A stretch of DNA of 64,000 nucleotides. Origin: Sycobia sp. Sy_11. Its lineage: Eukaryota > Arthropoda > Insecta > Hymenoptera > Epichrysomallidae. A model generated the notes under the pieces. That model worked only from the letters and a program-made list of their open reading frames with translations, was not told where the DNA came from and ran no database searches. Position numbers and translations under genes: made by a program. Each line of letters opens with the position of its first letter. The first letter of the stretch is position 1. Below, piece by piece: positions 12,691 through 27,600 of the stretch. Location of the stretch: the NCBI GenBank assembly GCA_018907035.1, contig JACCIC010000271.1:489001-553000 (forward strand), in the 5' to 3' direction.

Positions 12691-15600
12691 TGTGGCAATA
12701 AAATTTCTTTTTGATCGCTGCCAGTATAAGCTGATCATCTTTTATTCACCCAGCTGCCATCCTATGGTCTCACCAAGCTTTCCCTCCGAGCTCGAAAAAC
12801 AATATCTGGAATATCGCACGAAACGTTAAGTACCACGCTCTGGCCACCAGCCGCCCTCGTTTTCAGTCGAAAATTTTTACTGCAGTCTCGCCCATAGGCG
12901 TCGGCGATTTCCCCTTATTATCGCTGGTAGCAGGTAGCACCTTATTGAAAGTTGAATACGCTACGTGATTGGTCGAATCAAAACCGCGAAAAATATTTGA
13001 ATAAATAATTTCATTTGAACCTGTTCCGAAGAGCGAGCATACTGTACTGCATATATCATATAATTACTCACTAAATAAATAATAACTATATAATAATAAG
13101 AGTATAATGATATATAGTTTAGTCCAGTTTTCACGTGTTAATAATTTAGTAAAAATAATTTCTATGATACAATCTATAATAATTTAAAATATAAGAAAAC
13201 TATTATAATATACAAAAGAATAACAATAATTAAAATAATTAATAAACAACTAAATAATTCCGAGATAAATAAAATAACAAAAAAACAGTAATTTTCCCTT
13301 AATAAATTAATACAATTTTCTGTTAGAATAATTTTCCTCTCCTCTCTTTTCTTTCTCTTTTTTTTCATTAGTAATAACTGTGTCACATATTATAATCTTT
13401 ACCAATAATTCGACTACATATTTAATAATTAACAAACATAATTCATAAACGTAAAATAAAAAAGGGGATTTTTTATGCAAATAAAAAGGAATTATCTCGT
13501 GGGTTCCTTTTAGATAGTTTCGACTGAGAACATTATCCAAATAACCCCCTCTAATGAATACCATATTGCAAAATTCAAAGAGGATACAGACGACTTGAAG
13601 GAAGAAAAGCACAAACAGTGGGAAAAAATCGCCTACTTACAAGATTATTTGAAGAAATTGAACACTACTCTAGATCTCGAATCAAGCTAAAAACGGTAAC
13701 TGGCCGCTAATTACCAAAGATTATTGATAGCAGTGTAACGTCTACGACAACGAGAAACAGAATTTAAAAAGGAAACCAATATAGAAATTACAAAACTCAA
13801 TAGAGAGAACGCAGCTCAGAGAGAGCTATTATTAAACTTAACTGCCAGTTTGATAAAAAATGAGATAAGAGTAACTACAACCCCGTTGGCAGAAGCTTTA
13901 GAAAACTATTTAAAAACGAATTAACGAATAAGGAATTTTTGGGATATATAATTCTTAAACAGAACTTATGACATAAATACGTATTATTATTATAATCACA
14001 TAATCTATTAATGTAATTAGTGAGATATAATAATAAATAATATGTCGTTTTAACGAGATTTTATTTTAGTAAGAGTTAATCTGATTTTACCTTTTCTATT
14101 AATTTAATTTATTCTTATAATTAATATTTACTTCGTACAGAAATAGAATAGAAAAATAGTAATTTATTAATCATAACCTTTCTGGTTTTCCTTCTATTGT
14201 TTATCTATGAATAGTATATATTTAATTTCTTCCTTTTTCTTCTCCATACAAATATATCTAAGGATAGAATGTTGAACTATCAAATTTATATATATAGATA
14301 TCATTCTAAATAAGGGAAACTTTTGAATGAAAAAATTACGCTCTTCATAAGTAACAGACCAGTTACGCGTAGTCAAATAAAAAGTAAAACAGAAATCAAT
14401 GAAGACGAAAGAAAGCTTTCAAAAGGAGTGATAAATTACCGAGAAGTCTAGTTCGTCGACCAAGAGGGACGTCAACCCTGTTTAATCTATCACTAACTGA
14501 AAAAATCGATATCTGTTACAGAAAGTTTACAGTGAAACGTAGCTGATAACAGTAGGGAAGAGGTTGACCAAACGAGTGACCAGTCTTTAGTCAAAGAACT
14601 ATCGACTCTAGCTGATATAGAGAGCAATACAACTTTACAACCGAATACTAGAAATAACTGTAAACGGATCCCCAATAAACCAGTTTATGACGAAACATCT
14701 AGTCTGTCCTCTTTTATCTCAAGCAGCTACCTCAAACTCCACGAACAGGCCTTTCTTTCAAATATAAACGAAAACAGTGATCTCATGGTCCTAAAAAATG
14801 ATTCGACTAATTCCAAAATGGCGATCACAGCAAACCAAACTGTATCCTTAAAGGATGCGTTGAGAGTAGTTCCTGAATTTAACGGATCTAATATACCTTT
14901 AAGTCAGTTCCTAGAATGTTGTTCAGAAGCAAAGGAAATTATAGCACCGGAAGCCGAAGAGAACTTTACCAAATTGTTAAGAAGTAAAGTCACCGGTGAA
15001 GCTCAACAAGCCATTACGGAAACTACATTTAGAACTATAAATGTTGTTAAAGATTTCTTAAAGGATATATACTTCCCGTCTAAAACAGTACACCCACTCC
15101 TTGGTGAATGCAGTCAAGAATTTCACAAAAATGACGAAAACGTAATAGCTTACGCAAATCGAATGCGGGATATTGGTTCATAAATTCTAGAAGCTATTCG
15201 TTCAGCGACAAAAAGATCCAATACACGCGAATTCAAGGAAAGTATTGAGAAGGCTATAATGGAATGTTTTAAACGAGGACTGGAACCCTAAATCGGACAA
15301 AGATTGGAAGATAAAGAAGCCTTAACCGAAATTGTGAAAGAAGCTATTGCGCTCAAAACACAGTTAAAAGCTTACTAGACCGGCAAGCATACATAAATAA
15401 ATTAGCAGATAAAAAAATGGTACATGTCTGCGAAGTTAAAAATTTTGAAACATCGAGAGATGCTTTCTGTAGTTATTGTAGGATGTCTTGCCACACAGTT
15501 TCTCAATTTCGTCGAAAATTAAGAGAAAGACAGTCGCAAACGTGCCAAATATGTCATCAAACCAATCACACTGTTCCTCAATGTCAAGTAAATATTAAAT

Positions 15601-18600
15601 GTCAACTGTGTGGAAGAGCAGGACATTTAGCGCGAGAATGTAAAAGCAGATCCTCAGTAGTGAGATGTCAAATTTGTGAAAAACTCGGACATACAGCCAC
15701 TAATTGTTATCAATTACGGAATAATAATACGAATGATTGTCATAGAACAGAAAAAGCAGGCCATTAAAGTGTCAAAAATGTAACAAACTTGGTCATTCCG
15801 CAAATACGTGTTGGCTTTGAAATCCAAATACCAACGATTCAAGACTAACTAATCTCCCAATATGCGCCTACTGCAAAAATAAAGGCCATATTATAAGTGA
15901 GTGTCGAAAAAGGTATATATTCTGGGAAAGGGGAGCAGTCCCCAGAACCAGAGTGCAGCTCTGGGGACTTCGCAAGGACCAATGCGCTCTGCGAACACCG
16001 TTTAATTGAACGAATTTTTAGGCGAATTAATACCATTAGATCCACAATAAATAAATACATACCATACGTAGAGATAAGATTTGGAACTAATGAAATAAAT
16101 ACTCTTGTGATAGACAGCGGTTCAGTGGTTAACTTAATAAAATTAAGTGCAATTCCAGAGGGATCAGAAACTAAGATGGACGAAACATTTATATTACAAG
16201 GATTAGCAGATTGTTTCCATACTACCTTAGCTATCGTAAAATTTAAGATTGCATCTTATATTGCTGAATTTCTGATCGTATAAGATATATTTCTTATACC
16301 TTGTGAAGGACTTATAGGATCAAAGTACTTACAAGATAATAAAGCAGATATAAACTTTATCAAAAAAACACTCAACATAGGCATGGACAGAGAACTACTA
16401 CCCACAATAAAAACTAAAAACCCTAACAGAGATTCGTGATTATTATTGATTGATTTAGGGCCAGAAACGAATTTAATGAAACAGATCACCATACAAAAAA
16501 TTTTTATCTTCGATCAGTCGCTGAAAGCGCACTTAAGGGGATTAATTCAACTTTATTTGCGACTTTGGGAGCTATAAAAATTAACGTCTTAGAAGACATT
16601 TCGAACTTTCATGTAGTCCCTGACGATTTCTATGCCTTACTCTGGAATACTAGCAGCCAAATATTTGAGGAATGCCCATGCAACTATAAATTACAATAAA
16701 AATCGTTTAGAACACTCTACACTGGAATATTTAATGCGATTTCAATCATTGAAGGAATTAGCAGACCAAGGAAATATTATGTTAGAAGATACGATGCATC
16801 AATCAACCGAATTATTGTATGTGGATATCTCACTCAAAGATACAAATAATGAAGCAAATGATACCGAGAGTGATTCGTCATTCATAAGTGAGGACGTAGA
16901 TTACAATTTAGGTGTGTATGATGAAGATGAGAGCATTGCCGCTAAAATGTTACACACTCCCACACTTCAGGAATTAGATATCATACTGCAGAAGTAGAAA
17001 CAAAACTTGTATTACCAACTATCAAACGAATAATGTGTTCAGAATTAAATAAAATAAAAGACTCGGTGCGCACGGAGCATTTAAATGACGTCGAAGGGGT
17101 TAACATAAAATTTAGTAAAATCTAATAGAGATGTATTTTTCCTACCTGGAGACAGCTTACTTAGAACAGATGTTATAAAGCATCGAATAAACTACTGACG
17201 ATTACAATTAATCGTGGTTAACAGACAAGTTAACGATTTATTAGAGGCCGGACTTATAAAAGACACCGATTCTCCTTACAACAGTCCACTTTGGATTGTA
17301 GGTAAGAAACCAGACTCTGAAGAACGCCCTAGATGGCGCATGGTATTGGACTTTAGAGTCTTAAATGAAAACACAATAAGTGACGCGTACAGCCCACCGA
17401 ATATCACCGAAATATTTGATCAAGTAGGATATGCAAAATATTATACTGTATTAGATCTTGCATCAGGATTTCATCAAATAAAGATGGATCTAAATCATGC
17501 ACATAAAACAGCACTTAGTACATCATTCGGACACTACGAATTCGTTCATATGCAATTTGGTTTGAAAAATGCTCTTACATTTCAAAGATTAATGGACACC
17601 TGGTTTCGAGGACTTCAAGGCAATAAGCTATTTGTATATTTAGACGATATGGTGATATATGCGAATACTCTAAAAGAACACAAAGAAAAAATGAAACTAT
17701 TATTAGATAGACTTCAAAAAGCGAGATTAAAGTTAAAAATTGATAAATGTGATTTTTTTAAATGTGAAGAAAATTATTTGGATCATAGATTGAGTGAAAA
17801 GGTACTTAGTTATAACCCGAAAAAGATAAAAGCACTAAAAATTTCGATTTTCGTCGATAAAAGAATATAAAGAACGTACGACAATTTCTCGGATTAGCAG
17901 GTTACTACCGTAGATTTATTGAAAGATTTGCTGGTATCTCCAAGCCCTTCACAAGTTTATTACAAAAAGGCACGACATTCGAATGGACTGATAAAGCTAA
18001 AGAAGCATTTGAAATATTCAAAGAAATCCTGTAGAAGATTAAGCATACAAGAAATTTACGCTATACAGAACTTAAATATGAAATTATGAAAAAGAAGCAC
18101 TTGCTGTTGTGCATAGCGTGCGAGCATTTCGCTTTTATGTATACGGAAGGAAAATAACGATTGTTATCGTTCATCAGCCTCTAGTTTGGGTCAAATCGGC
18201 AGATTTTATCGCTTCTGGTCGATAGCCTGCTTCAAACGGTCCAGTTGTTCAAAGTAGATGGTAGAATTAAGTGTCTGGCCATATGGGATGAGCTCATAGT
18301 GGATGATTCCCTTCCAATCCCATCAAACACACACCAAACCTTCCTGGCCGTCAATCCCGGCTTGGCCACTGCTTGAGACGGTCCACCGGCCTTGGACCAC
18401 GACCGCTTTCGTTTGGTATTGTCGTATGTGATCCATTTTTCGTCGTCTTTTCAAAACTTAAATAGCGACGCACTGGATGTAAAATTCAGCGTGCCGGTGG
18501 CCTCGAAATCGGCGAAATTTCAGCGCGAGATTCGGAAACGCGACGCAAAATCTAATAAATTTAGATATATAGCTAAATTTAAATATTTCGTAAAGCCATG

Positions 18601-21600
18601 TGAAATATTTAAAATATAATTTATATTACGTGTATTAAATTTATGATTATAATTAAAATTTAAAATTTTATTACAAAGGATCGTGGCCAACGGAACACCC
18701 TTATGTTTAAAGAAAAGGGTCAAGGCGCAGGGGCGTAGTGAAGGACCTTTGTTATTTATAATAAATTAAATTTTTGTACTTTTATATTTTTTACGTTGTA
18801 TTATGTTATAATTATATTTTTTGTTATTAATAAATATTTTGTTAAATTGAATAAAAGGTTCAATTTAAATAAAATATAAAAGAAAGCCAGCTCCATAATA
18901 AAATGTAATTTTCGTTCTTGATTGATTTGAAAGTAATTAGTTTATTATCTATAAATAATAAACTTGGACTCAATTCCAAACTCTGGCGGGATGAGCGAGA
19001 GTTAGAACTGAATTTGACTAAATATTTATACTGTGGGTACTTGGTGGCGTGCTGAGCAATCAAGGGTTTAGTCGGGCTGAGCGTAGAGTGTAAGTAATAC
19101 GTGTAATAATACAAACCTATAGTGTAAATAATAACGGAAATATAAAGGAACTTGCACGAGCGAGTCTGACATCGGGTCGGGCGGTCTGCTGCCGAGGTCT
19201 GACCGGAGCAACGCTTATGCAAGTCAAAACGCGAAGTAGCTTACATCAGGGACGAAATGTTACAAAAAAACGCCTTTACCAAAGGAACCTAAATCGACAC
19301 CCATACTAGAGGAGCGTGAAATGTAAACCATACCAGAATTACACAAAGTAAATCCCCTATCAAATGAACATGATTCAAGTCCCTTAGCAGATGAACGTGT
19401 ACTAATTCCTAGAACCTATAAAAGACCTACACGAAAAGCTACAAAAAATACACCTTGTTATTTTGAAAATGAAACTGAATCAACCGAAAATTTTGAAGCA
19501 GGGCCTATTGCACTAACCCAATCATCTACTCTAGAAACACCACAAGAATCGCGATTTATTCCCTTGACAGTTTCCTCTACACCGAAATTAAATAAAAGTT
19601 AAGGAATTAGTTACAGCAAAAGTGGAATCGTCAAAAGCAAAGATTTACTCTGCCACAGAAAAGACAGTATAATATGTTTTGTTACCAGTAATGGACAGCC
19701 CTGCGATAAAGGAGGAACAAAACTAATAAAATATAAGAAAACTAAAAATCAATACGATTAACAGAATCTTCGCTAAACACTTGGTGAAACATGTTTAAAT
19801 ATGATATAAATATGAAAAATAGACACTTGGATAGTTTCACAAAATTATTTTATTCATCGACAGCTGTTTCGGCAGTTATCAGATTATCTAATCTAACCGG
19901 CACATTAAACCTAAACAATCATGTAATTTACAATCTTAGATTAAATCAATCTAGCATGCATGGTATTATTCTTGCGGGAATCGTCATCTCAGATAGCGGA
20001 TGCGATGGAGGTGGTTACTTGGATCCATTTGGAATATGAAATTCTGTTGTAGTTAAAGGTTTAGTTACGATTACGCATAGCGATGGAAAAGGTAGAGTTG
20101 ATCTAGATGGTAATCAGATCTGTCTTAAATCGGGAACAATGTGTCAATTTTCATGCGGTAGTTGTATTGATCAAGCAGATGGGTACGCTTATTGGGGATC
20201 CGTTCCAAGAGATCATTGTAAATTTAATCAATTTAGCGTCCTATATCAAGAACCCGCGAAAAAATAACTGCCCTTGATTTACTCACTTTCTAACAAAGAC
20301 GTCACGTTTGCACTAACCAGTAGAGGTTTTAAATATGTATGCGGATACAAAATAACAAAAACGGAACATCCTAAACTTGTAATATTTGAATCGAATGCCC
20401 AGCAATCATTTGCCAATGCAAAAAGATATCGTATAACCGATCTAGATTTATTTTCCTATGTTAATTCTAAATGTGTATACATCGAACAATACATTCGCAC
20501 AAAAGTAAAGCAATTATGTAGAGATGTAGTGTACCAATGCTGCAATTTAGAGCGTTAAACATTGAAAAACGCATTTGTCATAGCTACTCAAGCACTGGAT
20601 GAGTTTTTGTACAATTTAATGAAAGGGCCGGGACACATGGCAGTTCTTGCAGCATAAGTCATTCACTTGATAAAATGTATACCAATGGAAGTGAAAATGG
20701 ATCGTAATGAAAATTGCTTCTAGATGTTACTAATATTTAACCCCAATAACACACGCATTAAAAAACCGAGGAGCACAAGTGACTTGTTACTCCATATTTT
20801 CAGCTTCATATAATGTTGGAGACGACTGGTATAAAATCCTTCCGCAGTCAACAGTAGGATTACCACCTGCTATACCTTCACCTCAGTCGAAGCCAACCTG
20901 AAATTATATAAGTCCTTAGGATTTGTATACCCAAGAAGGCTTAGAATAAGAATCATGTTCCCAGTAGAAAAATCAGCAGTTTTAAATAACGTGACTAGAG
21001 AGATCCATGGTCATCCAGTGGCAGATCAAGAAGGCACCATGATTAAGTTACTCGATAGTGATCTCTTGAAAGACTAGTCCACTCTACTTGGGGAAGAATC
21101 TGGGCAAAACTAATATCCTTTAGCACTGTGAGTGCTTAAATAATAGGAGTACCATATATAGTCCAAATTGTAAAATCCGTCATTCGTATTGTCATCAACA
21201 GCTATCCATTGCACAGGGTTTACGGATTTTCTAAACACTTATTGGGAGCTATTTGGTCTGGTTTAATCCAAATACTCATATCACTGAACAAACCATCTCC
21301 GAAAAAAGTACGAGAAGATATCGAACTAAGAACTGCAGGAACAACAACTACAGTAGAAAAATCCGATTCACATGCCTTTAGGTTAAATTTGCAAAGTACG
21401 TATAACATAATCCGACTTGAAACCTTGGTAAGAATTAAAGAATTAAAATGCTTATAAAATTAAATTATGAATAATACAGTTTACTTATATGCAAATAAAT
21501 AGAATAAGTTACTATACGAGTACTAGCATGAACAAATTATTTTATTAACAAAATCCTTAGTCATAAGCTATTGTACTACGCGTAAAGCAACCGAGGCTTA

Positions 21601-24600
21601 CGATTGTTCTCGCTACACTCTAACAATCGTTCTACGCAAGGGGTGTTACGTCGTGAGACCTTTAATATACTAAATAATAAGACAGAAAGCCGAATGGCAG
21701 AGAAAATATCGAACGTATATGGAACTGTGCACACAATTTCCGACGCACAAAATCCCAATGCTCGAGACGCGTGACATCACTCTTGAAGTACGCGTTCACG
21801 TATCCTACACAGAGCATTGGAGTTTGATTATAAAAACATCCCATAAATTATAATTCGATGACCACATAGCGCCTTGAAATGTCGATTTTGACTCTCACTG
21901 TATGAACCTGAGAATTAAAACTAATGAACGAATAATATTCCGTAATATTCAATTAATAATAATACTAATATTTAAGACCTCCAGTATTTAACTAATTATA
22001 CCAAAACTTCGGAAATCCTTCATTACTTCATATAATAATTAGATATGACGATATTTACACCTTTTTTCCTAAAATAGTCTTAATAAAATTTGATCATATT
22101 GTTAGTAATATTAATACTTAATAGTATAGCTACTAATCCTATTACTAGTATTATTATTATTTAATACTATTTTTTTAACTAAAATTATTATTACTATTAA
22201 CGCTTATATTACATAAAAGAACTTTGACGCATTTTTATGATTTGATTTAGGAAAATATTTCCATAATTAAATATGTTAATAAATAAATTTTTATGTACGC
22301 AATTTCTTAATTTGTTTATTTATTAATTGATGAATAAAAATAGTATATATTTATCAATGAATACGTATCCGTTCTAATATTGTTTTATTTTAATATACAT
22401 TTATTATTATAAATTACATTCATATTACTTGCTAAATAATTAATTACATAAATTTATTTTATCTCAGTATCAATTTATTCGATCTTCAGTACTTGGAAAG
22501 TGATGAACATTTTTAGCTAGAATAGGCATCCACTGTCATCAGGCGAGCCAATATTCTCAGGGCCTTGCTACCCTATGCACCAAAGGCTTGAAAAGGGGAG
22601 ACATCACATCGACCAAATAGATATGAATAGCTCTCTCTTTAATGCAGTGCGATCTACGCTATAGAATAACATGGATGAGCACACGGATATTGAAAAAATC
22701 GTGCAAGGAGTTCCTTCAGAGTAATTCGGAATGTTGTACATTGACGCCGCTTACTGATGAAGATATTTTGAATGCCATGATGGAACTTTTAGATGACGTC
22801 GTCTTACATTGGTACTGCTTATACCGAACAGATAGGATCACTTGGTAAGAGTTCTACTACATGGCACGTAGCGCTAGTACAAGCTTATAGTACATGACAC
22901 ATCACGTGCAGGGAAGAACAGAGCTTCGAACTCGCCTAAATCAAAAAGAAAGTATCCTTTAAACCGTGACTTCGGTGATTCAGCCAAAGATGTCAATCCA
23001 GATCTATATTCACGATGGTCGATACAGGTGGGCATAAGTGAGTTTTGTATTTACGTACTGCTCGATGCAGGGGCTGCTCACACAGTTCTCGGATCATTCG
23101 GCTCACAAATTGCATCTGGCCTTCTTCGTTTAGTTCCAGCGCCTGGCTTGCCATGGAAAAAATTGGGCCGATAATAGGCCAAAAGGCTCTTCCGTTTGCG
23201 AGTGCGTGTATCGAAAATGAATTATACGTCATTTTATGACTTACTTAGAAACCGACTGTCTACATGGTACGAACTTATACAGGACTTTCGATGCGATCAT
23301 CCACCCGCGTGACAATAGTATTTCGATCAAAGGTACAGCGGATTAGTTCCGTTCCAATTCATTTTATATCTGTTTCAACATTCTGCTACAAATCTGCATC
23401 GTCTCGGTTACCTTCGTGTATGCGCTTGCCTCTATAAGTTTAGCTGATATCGATGACAATCAACGTTGAGCGCTCGAGGAACTGCTCGACCGGATTCTAC
23501 CACCTACTGATCAACCTCTAGGCTGCATCTGACTGAACACATGATTGATATCGGCGATGCACAACCGATTAAACAGCGTTACTAATCGGTCTCTTAGGCG
23601 ATTGAACTGGAGATGTATGCGCAAGTACACAAAATGCTTGATCAAGGAGTACTGGCAGATTAACCAGCGAGTGTTTTAGACCCGTCATAATGGTTCTTAA
23701 AATTGTCAAGGGTTACCGATTCCGTTTGAATTAGGGCAAATTGAATTCCGTGTTTACGATCAGTTTTGCATCCGATCCCTTAGACAGATTTAATTTTATG
23801 GAAATTGAGAAATGCGCGATATACTTCCACACTGGACGTCAGTAACGTCTACAATCATGTCCCTTTTCGGGAGGACTAACGGTACTCTTTCGTTTTTACC
23901 GTTTCTGGCATGGTGTTGTTTGAATGGATCCGTATGCCGTACAGTGTCGCCGTTGGACCTGCCCTCTTTCAGCAATAAGCAACAAGCCGATCGGTCATTA
24001 AATGGAGCCGGTAGCTCAAGCACATCCTGTGAAGAATTTCTGATGCTACCCCGACTATTAATAGGTAGAAAAGCAAATTCAGACTTGCAGAACTACAGTT
24101 TCTTTTCATCCTCGTGGATCACTACCATTTTTGACCTGATCCGGATAAAATGGCACTAATATTAACTTATGATGCATTTAAAAATCTGACAACTTCTTAG
24201 GTTACTAAATCTCACGTTTTGGTACCGTAAGTTTCTGGAGAACTGTGCGAAGCTTACTGAACCTCTCAGACGTCTGACCAAGAAGAATGTCAAGTATCAG
24301 TGGGAAGAAGAAGAGCATAAGCCTTTGAACAAATCCAGGTGCTCGGCGCCTCTATACCAGTCATCTTTCGACTGTCATTTGGAGAAACGTTGGTGAAACA
24401 AACAGACACCAGCGACTCAGAACTCGGCACCGTGCTCAGGCAAATAGATGATAGCATTTTACATGTCAGTGCACCATGCCTGCGACTTACCGCAAGTAGA
24501 GTGCTACCACTTTAATGTGATACTTGATCACAGTCGTCGCCGTTAACTGAACTCATGGCGCAATCCTATAGGAAGACTTTCTCGTCGGGCTTCATTATTA

Positions 24601-27600
24601 GAAGAATATAACTATGATATTGTAATGCGGGTTACTCAGTAGCGAGTAATAGATATTATAGATATATATAGAATATAGTGAATAAATAACGCACATAGTT
24701 CAATGTTAAATAAAAGCTAGTCTACTTGTATTATATAATAATATAGTTAGGTACTAACAACGGTCAGTAAATAAATAAACGGCCAATTAGAACTGTCAAA
24801 ATTATAATTTAAAATGATATAACGTACTTTTCGTTCGCTTAAAAGTGCGTTATTTTTCGATAGAAGTGCTGTTCGTTTTCGGCACTTGCTGAGGAAGGCA
24901 CCTCTCAAGTGAAGAAAGGGAAAGAGCAAAATTCGACCGACCGACCAGTCGACTGCTGGTGCAAACTCTTCAACGAGGAAGAGGCGCTACATTGCTAGTT
25001 TGAAGACCTAATTTCTTGTGTAGGAAAGGGCACTCCCTTACTAATAAGAAATACCGCACCGAGTGATACTCGAGAAGGCCAACGAAAAAGGAAAAATTCT
25101 ATTTCTGAGTAAAGGCGCTCCGTTGTTAGAAATATAATTAGAGAATATATTATTGACGCGGTGCTACTCGGAATAATATATTAAACTCCGTAGGACATTC
25201 CGTTTATCTGTAAAAAATTAAATCAAATTTTATCTCTGAGAAAAGGTGCTCCGTTGTCAGAGATCAAATTAACGAGGTAGTAATGTCGATGCATTCCCCG
25301 AATTAATACATCTGGACTAACGCAGAATAATAGTAAAGTGTCAATAAATCCTGAAGATAGGAAAATCCGTATAATTAAAGTTTTATAGGAAAAGGCGCGA
25401 CATTTCTCCGAATCTATATTGTAGCGAGACATGTCGAAGGAAAATAATACATACCAGAGAAGTAAATAAGGAATTAAAATCAATAGAATTATGTATAATT
25501 ATAAGTCTCTATTTAATACTATAACAAATTTATAATTAATTAATAAAAGCGTATAATAATTTTTAAATAAGATTAGGCGCTCCTGAATTATTTAAAAATT
25601 AATAATTTTATGTTATTGACGAGGAGCCCCTCGGAATGATATAAGAATTAAATACAATAAATTGCGAGAAAGCGAAAACTCTGGCCGTGGAAATAGACGA
25701 CCAAAGTAAATAAAGAGAGAGAGCGAAAATCTGTCAAGGCCGAATAGCCGTTAATAGAATTAAGAATTTAAATCTCTAGGAAATACGCGGAAAAATACAA
25801 TTATAATATAATATAAATTATTAAATAGTAAAATATTATAATATTTTCTGTTCTTTTTTTTGTTGTAGAGAGTGACTAGCAAGATTAAGGCAGAATAGCC
25901 GACTATTATAATATATTTCATTTTTTTCTTATTGCTTATTGTTATTATTATTTTTTGTTATTGTTATTCTTTCTTAGCGTTATTGAATAAATAAAGTCAC
26001 TTTTATTAGTATATAAAATAATTTCTAAGTGTTATTCACCTGATCAATCCGCCCGTCCCGACACGAGCCTCTATCTTACTAAGAACCCTAAAACTATCTA
26101 AATGTTAAAACTGCACGAAGTTAGGGGACGGATCGTTACAATATCTATCATGGAAAAAGTACATTCAAGTACGTACTAGATACCCTCTCTAATCTGTACA
26201 AGGACGAGCCGCCCTGCGAAGTACGTTCCCTCGGCGTTATCGATGTACATGATTCATGATATTTGCGCCGTCGTAAAAAAATGTGGAACTATCACACCAA
26301 CCATACATGGTGGAAAGTTTTCGGCCAGCGACCATATTGTTATCGCCCCGATCCTACCGTCGAAAATCTAGGATCACCTCACCGTTCTTTGCGAATGCAA
26401 TGAAGAGCCCACAGCCAGCTATTTTAGATACCATAAGATATGTGATCGTGTATCACGATCATACTACTGGCCCTTACTACACAAGATATAACCCAACTTC
26501 TCCGTGATTGTATTGTTTACTAACACTGTCAGGTATAACAGGTTGCACAGGTGGTCTAATGGATGATCGGACGCTCAGCTGCTCTTGATTAGTACTACTG
26601 GAGATGTTATAGGTGCATTTCCACGCTTCACTCGAGGATACGAGTATTTACTCGTCTTCATAGATATATTTACTCATTGGTTAGAATGTATCTCTATACA
26701 GAAGGAGAATACGCAAACAATTCCCGGCGAGTTGAAAGATAGCGTATGTTTACGTTTTGGTACGCTCGAAGATTTTCTTTTCGATAATGGCAATGAATTA
26801 CGAAATAAGATCATCAAAAAATTCCTGTTGAAACCTGGGATACGCACATCGATGAGCTGATGTTTGTGTATCATACATCCGTGAAAGACTGGTATTTGTG
26901 TGGCCTCCTTCGGAGGCTGGTTTGAATAATTGGAAGGAACGCATGGAGAAGCTACCTGATCTCAAATGAAAGCAGCGGAAAACATACTAGAGGCATAGGC
27001 AAGGCAAACGCGCTATTATAATTTAAGGCGCCGGACATTCATTATGGAAAGAGCGATTGTATTGAAAGGGGACGCAACTACTCAACCTCATCTATCACAC
27101 TAGGCACCATCACTAAACTTTCCCCGAGGTTTGGCTGGTCATTCAATATCGCGGTGAAACTAGGTACGAATATCTATGTTTTGACAGATTCTACATAAAG
27201 AGATGTCGGTAAATATTACGTCGCTGATCTGAGGCCCTACAATCACGATAATGACCTCGTACATAACGATAAGTCCAGCGAAGAGTCTTCGGGAAGAGAA
27301 TACGTCTCAAAATTTTCTGATCGTAATATTGCCAAGCAAGCGTAATAGTATTGTAACATCACAGGTGAGAAGCCACAATGACGCACCTAATTGAAACCTC
27401 AAAACGAATATACAAAGCGACATACCCTCGTACGACGTGACAACACCCAACATAGGTATTTCACTGTGTAAGTGAGGAGAGTGTATAGAACGCGAGTCGT
27501 AATTCAGCGATAAGTTTTAACGCAAACTCCTATGAAGCCAGATGATAGCGAATTCATCTACGACAGCGACATATCTCTGGTGAAGTGAAAAGTAGGTCGC

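Noticed and set aside
13174..13612. Hydrophobic minus-strand frames as membrane proteins
   Set aside because: AT-rich low-complexity translation (Ile/Leu/Phe), no start context or conservation features.
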